The translations under genes and the position numbers were made by a program. From positions 78,390 to 142,389 of the forward strand of contig JANBPK010000755.1 of assembly GCA_027579435.1 (NCBI GenBank): 64,000 bases of DNA, given 5' to 3'. Of the stretch, positions 36,626 to 47,321 are shown one piece after another; position 1 is the stretch's first letter, and every line of letters begins with the position of its first letter. The stretch comes from Candolleomyces eurysporus (taxonomy: Eukaryota; Basidiomycota; Agaricomycetes; Agaricales; Psathyrellaceae). The notes below the pieces were generated by a model, which saw nothing but the letters and a program-made list of their open reading frames with translations, was not told the origin of the DNA and did no database searches.

Positions 36626-37254
36626 GTCCTAAGCCAGAGTCTTTCATTGAATGTAGGTTCGTGTGTAGGTGTATATGCCAAAGATGAGGGGAGGTGCGAG
36701 GCGGTTATGGCAGGAAATAAAGGATGGGAATTTAGAGAAACGCAACGAAGAAATTTGAGTAAGCGAGGGAGAGTTCCTAACGACAACCAATGGAACTCAA
36801 TGTAATGTATGAGGTGGATGGATGAAAGCTAAACCAATGAGTCATGTCGCGTGTGAAGAAGAATTGTATTTATATAAAAAAGCGGTGAATGAGGGTATGT
36901 GTGTGTAGAAAGAATGAAAGACTCTGAATGGAAAACGAATGCGTTGTCGAGACACATCCAGGACAGAACATTAGCGAACGAAAGTCGTCGTCGGCGAGGG
37001 GTTATCTAGCAAAGCAAGGTGCATGCATCGCTGCACCTCTCGACGACTCGCACCAACGGACCCCGACTCGTCGACATGGATCTCCACGATGCTTTTTCAA
37101 TTCGCGTTACGTAGCAGACGAGGTAGCACACAAAGCATGGGCCTTCCGAATATTGTATGTGAAAGTGTGGGAATAATGGCTCAGCCGATACGCCATAGTG
37201 AGCACCGAGTGAGCACCCTTGCTCTTCCCTTCGTTTCCTCGATGAAGTGAATAC

Positions 37255-37260
37255 TATAAA
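37255..37260 (+). promoter_or_regulatory. TATA-like box upstream of the CYS3-like locus
   Basis: TATAAA stands about 190 bp before the ATG at 37449 and is followed by a pyrimidine-rich stretch, a common fungal promoter layout. Assignment is by position only. Confidence 0.35.
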
Positions 37261-37448
37261 AACGATGAGGTCTGTCTTAATATCCTGCTTGTCTATCCAC
37301 CCTCGCTTACGCTTCCTTCTCAGTGACCACGAGGTGGTCCATCTGGTTGCTCCCTAACCGTCTCTTCCTGCCCGTCCGTCTAGACTCTTAGACGCCACCA
37401 ACCTACTCTCGAGGCTCCACGTTTAGCGTTCTCCCCCTATTTTCCAAC

Positions 37449-38900
37449 ATGTCGCCCTCTCTGGACCTAGAATCCGTCACCGTCAACAGCCATGGCCACG
37501 CCTCCAGCAGTCACCGACGTGCCTCCAATGGCATTAATGGTATTTTCCCAAAACCCAAACCCACTTCAACACGCTCTCTGTCCACGTCGGATCCTCCCCA
37601 GATCCAGCCACAGGCGCCGTCATCCCCTCCATATCTCTCTCCACAACTTACGCCCAGGCCGCGCCGGGCCTCCACAAGGGTTTTGAGTACTCCAGATTCG
37701 ATAATCCCAACCGAAATGCCTTCGAAAAGACGCTCGCGAGTATCGAGAAGGGTAGGGAGGATGCTCTGTGCTTCGGGAGTGGGAGTGCCGCCACCGGTGT
37801 CGTCGTTCAGGCTTTGGGAAATGGGGCGCATGTACTTTGCGTGAACGATGTTTACCGTGGAACGTATCGTTACCTCAAGAGTGGCGAGTGAAATCCAGAG
37901 CATAGAGGTTACGCTTTTGGATCTGGAAACCGTGGACAAAGAGGTTATCAGGGAAAACATTCAGGCTAACACAAAGGTGCGTTCTCCTAGCAATAGTTTC
38001 GAGGTCTCCAGCTGAACTAACAAACGAGAAAAGTTGATATGGCTTGAATCGCCAACGAATCCCACCCTCAAACTCATGGACATCTGCCGAATCGCGCAAA
38101 TTGCACAGTCACACCCTTTCAAGCCTCTTCTACTTGTCGACAACACATTCCTCTCCCCATTCTACTCTTTCCCATTGCTCCTCGGCGCCGACATCGTCCT
38201 ACACTCCTTAACGAAGTAGGTCAACGGCCATTCGGACGTGGTCATGGGTGCTCTCATTCTCCCTCCATCATCGTCATCGCCTCGGTTGAAAGCCTTCAAG
38301 GATAAGTTGAGGTTCTTGCAAAATGCGACTGGCGCAATACCGAGCCCGTACGACTGCTGGCTCGCTCAACACGGCGCAAAGACCCTTGGGCTGCGGATGC
38401 GTCAACACGGCTTGAACGCTTTGAAGGTCGCAAAAATCCTTAGGTCTAATCCTCTGGTCGAGGAAGTGATGTACCCGGGCTTGGAGAGTAGTGAGAGATA
38501 CGAGCTTGCATGGAGGAATTTGAGTTCGCATGCGAGGAGGTGGATCGAGGGAGATGTTCTGCTGAGGGATCTTCACCATTCTTCGTCCTCGCTGTCGGAG
38601 CCGCCTGAAGGAGGATTCCCGTTCAGTGGTATGATCTCCTTCAGACTTCCCTCCTATCAGCATGCCGTCACCTTCCTCACCTCGACGCGACTCTTCACTC
38701 TTGCCGAGAGTCTTGGAGGTGTAGAGTCTCTCGCCGAACATCCGGCTAGTATGACACATGCGGGTATTCCGAAGGAGGAGAGGGAGGCCCTGGGGATTAC
38801 GGATGGACTGGTTAGGTTGAGTGTTGGTATTGAGGATGTAGAGGATTTAGTGAGGGATGTGAGGGAGGCATTAGAGAAGTGTGCCCGGGTGGGAGTTTGA
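37449..38900 (+). pseudogene. CYS3: Cystathionine gamma-lyase/synthase-like PLP enzyme, broken by two frameshifts and a stop
   Basis: Cystathionine gamma-lyase makes cysteine from cystathionine in the transsulfuration pathway. From ATG 37449 (MSPSLDLESVTVNSHGHAS) the frame must shift near 37555 to reach HFNTLSVHVGSSPDPATGAV. Then follow SISLSTTYAQAAPGLHKG, FEYSRFDNPNRNAFEKTLA, and EDALCFGSGSAATGVVVQAL. A second shift at about 37881 is needed to enter RVASEIQSIEVTLLDLE. A 57-bp intron (37977-38033) precedes [17 protein letters not shown] and [17 protein letters not shown]. The PLP-binding lysine in HSLTK is followed by an in-frame TAG (38217-38219) where the family has tyrosine. The protein then continues VNGHSDVVMGALILPP to MISFRLPSYQHAV, LAESLGGVESLAEHPASMTH and GLVRLSVGIEDVEDL. 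All domains are present, so the locus is either a young pseudogene or carries consensus errors. Confidence 0.85.
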
Positions 38901-39450
38901 TCGATTGTGCCGACGTTGAGTGTTAAGGTGAACGTCGTTTAAATTCAGCGCTCTTGGAGCTCGGAGAGGTTCGTTCCTTGAAGATTGTCAAAAGATGGAT
39001 ATGATAGACGTCCACAAGATCCTCTTCTTGTACTTAGATTAGTATGAAAATGCTAGCTTTCTTGTTGCACGGAGACCGGTTGGTGACAACGGCTTGACCC
39101 CTAAAGACGCGGAAGAGATGCGGAGGGCCCTGGATGAGGCATTGTTCGTGTCTAATGTTATAAAGGAAGTCTACGAGGACCGTCCGGAAGACGTTTGCGA
39201 GCTCGTCAAGAATTCGCCGATTCCCGCGCTCCGTGACGATTGTGAGTTTCCGTCGCTTTTTTTTNCCCCAAGTTGAAGTCTCAAACAATTGATATCCAGC
39301 AGCTCCCCGTGCGGCTATAACGGCGCCTTCGTTCGCATCCCCCTCTTCTATCCAAAATTCAGCACGCCAGAGTTGTACAAGTAATTTTGGCTGTTTACCA
39401 CGTGCGGGGTCGTCGAAAACACTCAATGTAACACTATTTATTTCATTCAA
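38901..39450 (+). other. Possible short coding fragment
   Basis: The plus strand at 39094-39240 reads TPKDAEEMRRALDEALFVSN and VIKEVYEDRPEDVCELVKNS, amphipathic and coding-like, then a GTGAGT donor. A possible second exon begins near 39300. I see no start in good context and no known family, and an ambiguous base after a T run falls inside the presumed intron at about 39265. Confidence 0.3.
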
Positions 39451-39738
39451 ATTAAATCACTAATTATCGAAGGCCCTTCAGCGAGTGAACCACACAAGAA
39501 ACCATCGTCGGCGGCCGCTGGTGGTCGCACGCAGGGACGACACCGAACGTCGAAGGTCGTTTTGCAGGTTTACCTCTGCGGTGGCCATCGTCGATCGTCG
39601 CCGTTGGCATACCCCCTGAGACAATGCCAACCTTCCTTCGTCAGATGCCGCTCAGTGAGCGCGCGGTAGACTACAGATGGGGGATCCAACAATTCCTCGC
39701 ATCAAGGGTCCTCATGAGGGATAGCTGGTCTTAAAGGC

Positions 39739-39988
39739 GAGGGTGGAAAGAGGCTGATGTGGAGCTTGAGGAGAAGGATGGTGTGCAGTTTGGCGCAGAG
39801 CGGGGGGGGGCGGCAGGCGAGAAATTCGAGAATCCCTCCGCATTGAAGTTCATGTGAGGAAGCGGGGTTTGAAGATGGGGCTGCAGAGAGTTCGATGTTG
39901 AGCTCGAGAAATATGATGTGCGTTTTGGCGCAGAGCGGCAAGGCGGCAGGCAGGAGATGCGAGGATCCTTCGGCATCGAAGATGTCGG
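39739..39988. repeat. Imperfect tandem duplication of about 125 bp
   Basis: The stretch around TTTGGCGCAGAGCGG occurs at about 39788 and again at about 39913, each followed by GGCGGCAGGC and a GAG(A/G)AT(C/G)C(T/C)TC-like segment, and each preceded by a GATG/GAGCT(C/T)GAG segment. Confidence 0.6.
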
Positions 39989-40028
39989 CGTCTAGGGGTA
40001 CTGAATAAATGCTCAGTAGTTGGATGCG

Positions 40029-40447
40029 TGTCTATCGATGCATTAGCACCTTGATAGACGGCCTATGGCACTGTGACGCACCTTGGACGCCTGACCGGCA
40101 AACCCCATTCCTCCCGACCCACAGGCGCATATTATGTGGCGACGTGTCGCATAAGCGGTCCCTGGTGTGACTTATCGGGGGTTCGACATGCATTCTTGAA
40201 GCCGGGGCTCAATAAATCATCTGAAAGTTGGGGCGAGTGGGTACCAGGTCGGGAACTGTCTTACGAAACAGTAAAGTGGTAGGGCGACATCTCGAAGATG
40301 AGGCTGAAGAGAGCGAGTGTAACTACGGAATATTCGAGTGTCATCTATCGACGCGTTAGTGCAATGATAGGTGGCTTAATAGGCTGCGACGCACTTGGGA
40401 CGACAACCCGACCGCCAAACCGAAATCTTCTCCTGACCATCCAGACG
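40029..40447. repeat. Imperfect direct repeat of about 100 bp, 310 bp apart
   Basis: Both copies contain CTATCGA(T/C)GC(A/G)TTAG, then a GATAG-GGC-TA segment, (G/T)GACGCAC(C)TTGG, and finally ACCG(C/G)CAAACC...TCCTGACC-like words in the same order. The first copy starts at about 40029, the second at about 40339. Confidence 0.55.
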
Positions 40448-43400
40448 TGAAGTAGTGAAGTAGAGAATCTTCTTAGCAGAGGTTAGAGGCGGTATGTGGT
40501 GGAAGTTGCCTCTGAGAGAAGGGGTTTAGTGCACCCTCAGATCACGGTGGTAGGTGGTAGAGGGGTTATACGCCTTCGGCACTGCCAGAAGGAAACACCA
40601 GCGCTGAATTAGAGCGGAATGGTCTATTCGCTGGACAAGCCTCGCAAAAAGGACTCAAACCGCTCAAGCAATTGGCACCGGCAGTCCAAGTAAACATGTT
40701 TGGCGCTAGGGGACGATGGGCCGTGAGGTCGCGGCTGCCAGCTAGCAGCGTTTCTAATTTTGGAGTTCGATACAGACGATCGGATGGTTGGTGGAAGTGA
40801 TGCAGCGGGCTGCGGTCGAGGCCTTCATTCGGCGTCGTTGGCGACTGTGTTATCCGTCTTCCCCACCGCCAGGATGGTGATGGTCGAGAGAAGGGAAAGC
40901 GTGGTGGCTGTGAACCCAGTTATTCGCCTATGATTCCCGGCGCATCGAAATCAGTGGAGGAAGAGGTATTCAAAGCACGCCGAGCGGCGTGCAAAACCAC
41001 TCTGTATTTGTCGGGATAAGACAAAACCAATAATTTTGAAAAGGGAATATCTCAATGGGTAACTCACCAGCCACCAATGCACTAATTATTGCACGCAGCG
41101 CCGATCAGTTCTGTTGCCCAAGGATTGTGGCCTCCGTCAATGGTTTCAATCAAATACATTTTACTATTTCTTAGGGTCATGGTTAGAAAGATATCTGATC
41201 CCAGCAACAATTCTTCCTGCCGCGCACTCGTCCCCAAATATATGGAGACTTCGGCGTCAAAATGAAGCCTGGCCGGATGCTTCTCAGCTTGTCTGTGACA
41301 TAACTCCAGTTCCTTGAGCAACTTTGACTTTGCGTCTACTTTATTAGCCCCAAATTGATCAGAGATCCCTTGCCGTATCTTCTGAGTGAGTAAAGCAGAC
41401 CATGGCTATCGCGAACTTCGACATCTTGAAAGCTCATGATTCTGTTGGTAGCGGACGAAAGGTTTGGATTAAGAGACAGTGCGACTTTGTTGCACGCTCA
41501 GTTATGCAGTCTCCTTTGGAGAAAACATAGAACCAGTGGTACAAAATTCTTGGAGGAATGGGGAGACAGACATGGCATAACTCTACCCTCCAGCAGAAAG
41601 GCATAAAGAGTTTCAATAAGGACGGTTGCGAAATTTTCGAGAGTGTGGGAGAATATAACTCGGCACTCCGGCAGGCCATCGCTCGAACGGACTCATTTCG
41701 GTGACGCTCCCTTCTCTTGCCACAGTCACGTTCATAACCCGCTCCCAGTGCAAAGTCAAGGGCGAAAGAAGGGGAAGGAAGCTTACCTGGGTACCTTCTC
41801 ATTTCTCCAGTCTGAACCTTGGCACATTGGAAAGCGCGTCTCGTACGCCGGAGGGCTGAGAATGCTAGAATGTGCTGTGGTCATCGGGCGCGTGATCGTG
41901 TCTCACCGTTCCCTCTTCTTTCTCGATGACCTTTCAATCNTTTTTCGTCGTTGAGGCATAGCAAGACGCAAATGCCTGTTTCAGGTGCTTTCGGACTATA
42001 CAACCATCAAGAGGGTGGCAAATTTCGAGAGCTGGAGTTGGCTGTCACGAGCGGGAGGAGGTCCAGTTCATTGGAGGTCAGCCTTGGGTTTTTATTATGT
42101 TTTACCTCTCCCTCTTCATCATCTCCACCCTCAAATCCTCTGGTGTCATCATTGGTCAAACGATGAGCCATGGTTCAGCCCGTGGAGCTCAACCTGCTTC
42201 AAATCTTCTGCTTCACTTGGCCCGTCGCCTGCTAGTTTCTCTACCTCTGCTGCATCCGACCCTCTCCCCTCCGAATCGTCCGCGCTCAGTGCGACTGAAG
42301 GACTTAAGCTCCCCAAACACCAGGTCCACAATGTCGCCCGAGTGTGTAACGCCGTTCTCCGCGGAGACTTGTCGCAGAAAATCATTGTACACATGCAAAA
42401 TGTCATGGTTCAACTCAAAGGCGTCATCAACGGAGTGTCGACCAGCTAGGTCAATTCGCGAAGGAGGCTACGAGAGTGATTCAGGAGGTCGGAACCGAAG
42501 GAAAGTTTGGCGAACAATCGCTCTTGCTTGATGTCGAGAGGACGTGGAGGGAACCTAACTATGGGATAATTCGTTGAGGGTCCTAGATTGAGGTTTTTCG
42601 GGTCGATTTTCGTTAGTTAGGTTATTGGGGAAAACGCCAAGAGTTATATGGACGGTCGATGCCGTTCATATAACTGGCCGGGTACACGATTTTCGTTAGG
42701 TCGAGTACGTTAGGTCGAGTAGAGTAGACGTGTAAATAAAAAGAAAAAAAGTTTTCGTTCGCAACATCTTGAAAGAGTTAGATGGACGGGCGATAGTGTC
42801 CACAGGTAGGGTTAAGAGACTTTTTTTTTTGAGTAGGGTGATTCCACCCTAAGGCGCATTCCGCACGGTTTTAGGCCCTACCCCCGCCCGGCCAAAACGA
42901 GACCCCGGGTTTGGACCGCTGGAGACCGCTAGAGGCCGTCTTTGGGATGCTCCCCACCCTCTCCTTCCATTGCCCGGTGCGGAAGAACGCTTACAGCTGG
43001 GCAGGAGCACGCCATNCCCCCTACCGCCCCGACATCGTCGATTTTCGTTCTCCGCACGGGAGCTCCGTCGGACCTTTGAAACTCCGATATGGATCCCGAT
43101 CTGGAGCCGCTCCCATTCGCCTCCGACCTCTTCAGGTCTCTCTCCGGTGTCCGCAGGTTTCAGCACGGCTCGGTCGTACCCCGTGGACCCTCGACACCAT
43201 CCTCTAAAGACGACTGGGACCTTTTATCCGGTATCCACACTTTGGCGAAAGTAAGGAGCGATATGCGCGCGGACCATGCCGGTTTAGGTTCCGGGGTGGG
43301 AAGGCGAGTCTCTCCCATGAACCCCTGTGAAGTAGTAGTCGTCTCTGTCACCTCACTCGATCTCAATGGCAAACCCCTTGATTGTCTGACCGCGCTCATT

Positions 43401-43788
43401 CTCCATGCATTCGTTGTCCGACACAAAAATTCGATGGCAGTCACTTCCTACTACGTAGTGACATCACTCATGACCACTCGCTAGAACGAGTACTTTAGAA
43501 GCGCATCTACACCATCCCTTGGGTTTTCGATTACAGTCGTTTGCATTATTTTTGTCAGTTTCGCCGTCCTTGCGAGCAGACTGATGGGACATGTGTAGTA
43601 ATTAGTACTGTCGCGCTTGCCCCAAATCAATGGCCTTGTATTGACTGTGCGACACGGTCATATGTTGGACCGCAATCAACCATTTTGGTGGTGTGACGGC
43701 CTCGACAGCCGCCACAAACTCCTCCCGCGAGAACGACAAAACTGACAGAAGTTGTGCAAACGACTGGAATAGCCGAGGAAAACCATTA
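40448..43788. other. Region without a supported gene
   Basis: Several open frames occur without recognisable motifs. The most coding-like are the plus-strand stretch 42150-42449 (LPKHQVHNVARVCNAVLRGD, QKIIVHMQNVMVQLKGVING) and the plus-strand frame 43089-43484 (MDPDLEPLPFASDLFRSLSG). These may be remnants or first exons of genes whose remainder I cannot find. An ambiguous base plus T run is at about 41940 and another plus C run at about 43016. A 14-bp inverted repeat lies at 42642-42675. Confidence 0.35.
42642..42675. repeat. Hairpin-forming inverted repeat
   Basis: Arms AGTTATATGGACGG (42642-42655) and CCGTTCATATAACT (42662-42675) pair at 13 of 14 positions around a six-base loop. A partial third copy of the arm, GTTAGATGGACGGG, lies near 42778. 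Confidence 0.6.
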
Positions 43789-43858
43789 CAGCTAACTAAG
43801 AAACGATAGAACCAGTTGGCCGAAAATACAGCTTAGGATTTTTGTTTATCTGTGGAGC
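43789..43858 (+). repeat. Left terminal inverted repeat of the mariner element
   Basis: Seventy bases from CAGCTAACTA to TCTGTGGAGC match the reverse complement of 46788-46857, with differences only around the central GAAAATACAGCTTAGG stretch. Confidence 0.92.
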
Positions 43859-44035
43859 TGTACAAACAAAGCTATACCAAATATGACTGGCCTCTCCGTT
43901 CTTCGTTCCACATTCTACATTCTATGTTGGTTTTCGTGGTCTCACCCTGTTTGCTTGTTGAACGATAGCAATGTAGCTGAAGATTAAAGGTCGACGGTGG
44001 GTGCTCTAGGGTGTTCCAAACAACCTTTTCTCACC

Positions 44036-45361
44036 ATGAACCACCAATATCACGCAGATCCCTTCCGAAATAACGATGAACACGCTCAACTCCAGCGACG
44101 TTTCCCTCGGGCGGGCTATTGGCTTGGGATGCTTCCAACGCACCCCGATATCGAGCATCTCAAGCATCAGCTAGCCCACGGAGGCCAACCTCTGTATGCT
44201 CCTCAACCCCTGGCCCCTCCATATGCAAGGAACCAAGGCTACCCTCCCCACGGCCCTCCCCCTGGCCCTCCCCCGCCTCCCTACAATTATGCCCCTCCTC
44301 TTCAAAATGATCAGCTCGTGCCACGTATGTTGTTATCAAGTTCACCCTATCCATTACTGACCTGATCTTGTAGCTGCCACCCAAGTCACAGTAACAATCC
44401 CTCTCAACACTGGCGTAGTTGGTGGGGTTGTAACTCGTATCCCTCTCCGGCTTCCCAGCGATATCGAATTTCTTGACTTCTTTGACCGTGTTTGTGCGAA
44501 GATGGACCTAGACCCAACGAAGGCTCAGCTGGGGTACAGGCTGGCCGGAGAACCAGTTCGCAATGTATATCGTCTCGGAACAGAGGAAGATCTGAGGACT
44601 GCGATGGACAAACTTCTTTATAAGATGAAGCGAGCCCGAACGAAGGAGCATGTGATGGAAATCGAGAATATGGTGCGTCTAACCTGTATTTTTTTGCACT
44701 TCTTCATTCTGACGACATTATGCTTGTAGAGCCCTGGTCGCCGGGCATCACAGGTCTCATTGTCCAATGGTCGAAAACGACCCGCTCCCACCGAAGACGA
44801 ACCTGACCTCACCATTTCCTATCGCCCTCAGCTGCAAGAGTTGAAGCGGCGTCTCGAGTGTGCACACCACAAGGGGAAGTACTGTTATATCAGTCCCCTG
44901 TCCATCGAGCATCAACAGCTTGACGTGTACGCTCTGACCTTGTGGGCGAAACAAATAGTAAGGCTCTAGTTTCTGCAGATTCTGGTATAATCACTGACTG
45001 AGAGGCTACGCAGTTGTTGAACCCAGAGGTTGTCACGTACACGCGTCCTCCTGCAACCAAGCATTTCGATCATCGGCCTACTCGCAAACGCGCTCGCAAA
45101 GAACAGTCCGTCACAAACCCCGAAATCCATGTACACCTCAACCACATCCCTTTTGCAGCTTCCAACTCTTCCTCTGCTACCTACACCTCTACCCAGCCCC
45201 GCTTGGCCAGCAGTTCTCGCCAGAATAGTATTGCATCGCGTCCGCACGAAATGATTGATCTGTCGCAAAGTGATAGTGACGACAGCGATGCTGCATCAAT
45301 CAAGCTCGAGCCTCACGACGTCAAGGTGAAGTTTGAAGACAAGGAGAATTGGCAGTTCTGA
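44036..45361 (+). CDS. Cargo gene of the mariner element, unknown function
   Basis: An intact four-exon gene inside the transposon. From ATG 44036 (MNHQYHADPFRNNDEHAQLQ) the N-terminus is rich in proline (PHGPPPGPPPPPYNYAPP). Exon two has TQVTVTIPLNTGVVGGVVTR, then FFDRVCAKMDLDPTKAQLGY and RLGTEEDLRTAMDKLLYKMK. That order of beta-strand, helix and final helix recalls a ubiquitin-like/PB1 fold, but this is only an inference. Exon three has ISYRPQLQELKRRLECAHHK and GKYCYISPLSIEHQQLDVYA followed by LTLWAKQI. The last exon has a basic patch RPTRKRARKEQ, a possible nuclear localisation signal, and a SUMO-interaction-like MIDLSQSDSDDSD. Introns have standard ends. Similar uncharacterised proteins occur widely in agaricomycete genomes as I recall. 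It may be a transposition cofactor or captured host gene. Confidence 0.8.
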
Positions 45362-45531
45362 GTGCATTCTGACATAGCCGTCTCGTTTACTTATCTTTAG
45401 TCCTCGCATCTGACTCCATATCTTGCATTCTGTACATAGATTTTTTCTTGCGCGCATCTTGTATCCTGTATATATGTTACCGAAATTCATAATTAAATTA
45501 CCAAAATTCGAAATAAAATTCAATGAAGACT

Positions 45532-46623
45532 CTACAGGTAGCCGCAGTCGTGATACCAACCCTCTACTTTATCAAGTGTTACGGACTCAAAAACAGCCGT
45601 CCAAATCATGGTAAAAGGGTCACAAGTTATCTCACCCGCCAATTCTCCACGGACATAGTCTCGGTTTGCACGTAACCACGCCTTGATAGCCGAGAATGCT
45701 TCCTCGATAGGATTGAAGTCAGGAGAATATGCTGGTAGAAACACCAGACGCATTCCACGAGCTTCAACCATCCGGCGAAGGTCTTCCGACTTGTGAATAC
45801 TCGCATTATCCATCACAATCACAGAGTTGGGAGCCGGAAAAGGGTTCATGTTGTCCAAAAGACCCTCGATGAATCCATTGAAGATCTCGGCGGTGTAGGA
45901 GCGCGGAATAACATCCGGGTGGAGGATCCCATCAAGCGACAGGGCTGGGAGGATAGAATATCGTTGGCCGCGAATGAAGTAATCGTGCCGGCGAGCGCGA
46001 GTTCCAATTGGTGACCACGCAAACTTTCTCTTGGTTGTATTCCTATTGCAAGCTGATTCGTCGACGAAAACGAGCTGCTCTGGGCGGTAGTTCTCTGCAA
46101 TAAGAATTTGATATTCCTCTCGGAGCTCTTCGTTACGCTCCAGCGCAGCCCGGGAGACCTGAGGGACAATTGTTGTTATAAACGGTCCGTGGATAAATCA
46201 GAATGTCAATGACAGCTAACCTGCTTTCGAGTGAAGCCTCGTCGTCGAAGAGTCTCTGAGATAATCCACTCGGACACCCTGATGTCGAAGGAATCTTCGA
46301 GTTGTTCTTGTAACTCTCCTAGATACAGATCGGGTGTCCTTTCGATCAGACTCTCGAGATACTATGCAAATAATCAACGATCAGTCCAATCCGCAATGCT
46401 GACTACGACTCACAGCAACATGTAGCGAGTTCAGAGTACGAGGGCGGCCATTTTGGAGAGGCACACGAACGACACTTCCGGTCTCCCTCGACAATTTCAG
46501 GACACGGTTCACAGTGACCTTGGAGATTCCAGTGACTTTTGCGACCGCGCTCGGTTTCATCCAAGCGGACATCACCACAAGCTGCTCCTTGACAGATTCA
46601 GGAATATGGCGACGGTTACCCAT
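45532..46623 (-). CDS. Tc1/mariner transposase (DDE superfamily, DD34E)
   Basis: The transposase cuts and joins the element at TA sites. Exon one starts at ATG 46623 (MGNRRHIPESVKEQLVVM) and carries a helix-turn-helix, KPSAVAKVTGISKVTVNRVL. The second exon (about 46361-46222) gives YLESLIERTPDLYLGELQEQ and RVSEWIISETLRRRGF, a second DNA-binding HTH. The third holds the catalytic core: first Asp in QLVFVDESACNRNT, second in VIVMDNASIHKS (about 45805), and Glu in AYSPDFNPIEEAFSAIK (about 45700), spaced 34 residues after the second Asp. Two introns of about 53 and 62 bp separate the exons. The frame is open from start to stop (45532-45534) once these are removed, so it looks active. Confidence 0.93.
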
Positions 46624-46787
46624 GATAAGAACGAGAGAGCGAAGGAATTTGATGACCAAGTCGCCAAATGGTTGATTTTGACTCTGGGCGGATCATGGTT
46701 GAATGTTGAACTTCGGTGTTGAACTTCGTTGAACCTTGAATCTCGATCTACCAAATCGAGGCTTAGAGTTGTTTGTTCATTCCACTG

Positions 46788-46857
46788 GCTCCACAGATAA
46801 ACAAAAATCCTGTGTTGTATTTTTGGCCAACTGGTTCTATCGTTTCTTAGTTAGCTG
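46788..46857 (-). repeat. Right terminal inverted repeat of the mariner element
   Basis: Reverse complement of the left repeat. It is followed directly by the duplicated TA at 46858-46859. Confidence 0.92.
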
Positions 46858-46872
46858 TAGCGACAGGGCGCA

Positions 46873-46948
46873 ACATACTTACCAAACTGAGTCGTAAGCG
46901 GCCGGTGCCGACATACTCACCAAACTGAGTCGTAAGCGGCCGATGCCG
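46873..46948. repeat. 38-bp tandem repeat, two copies
   Basis: The unit ACATACTTACCAAACTGAGT... at 46873-46910 is repeated at 46911-46948 with two visible substitutions. It starts 15 bases beyond the right end of the mariner element. Confidence 0.85.
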
Positions 46949-47321
46949 AAACCCAACAGCAGAGCGTCGTGTCTTCCCACTTCGTATCCTTCCCTTCTGT
47001 ATGGTTGCTGGAACGAAGGTCACCATGGACCTGTTGTCGCCGTGCGTAACGAACCCTCCTACAAACATGTTTGGACCTGGTTGCTGATAGCAGCACAGTG
47101 ATGAAGGACTCGCCCAAGCCATTCGACAGCTCTGGGCTTCTGCAGGGGAGGGGTGGGATGTCGCTGTTCTGACGAGAAAAAGAGGAACTTCGGGTGTCAA
47201 CGTGTCAGTAGAGCCCGATGTTCGCTTCGTCAAGCCTTTTCCTCACTAGTTTCTCATTCCCAGTTGCCAACACGGTCAGCGCCTGGTGCGGCACAATCAC
47301 GTCAGCGCCGAGGACGGCACA

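Larger units (their letters stand above)
35430..37448. other. Region with duplicate block A2; otherwise no supported gene
   Basis: A plus-strand exon-like stretch around 36088-36302 (MYADLPDAEYRVQFPIMRFT, WRINAVSIPVVQLFTERVL) may belong to an unrecognised, broken gene. Block A2 (36440-36625) duplicates 27770-27960. The last 200 bp form the upstream region of the cystathionine gamma-lyase locus. Confidence 0.35.
43789..46857. mobile_element. Complete Tc1/mariner transposon carrying a second gene
   Basis: The element is 3069 bp long. Its ends are inverted repeats of about 70 bp (43789-43858 and 46788-46857) beginning CAGCTAACTAAGAAACGATA on each strand and flanked on both sides by the dinucleotide TA (43787-43788 and 46858-46859), the mariner target duplication. 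Inside are two intact multi-exon genes facing each other: an unrecognised gene on the plus strand (44036-45361) and a DDE transposase on the minus strand (45532-46623), with 170 bp between their stop codons. Standard Tc1/mariner elements carry only a transposase. The near-identity of the two ends and the lack of frame breaks indicate recent activity. Confidence 0.92.
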
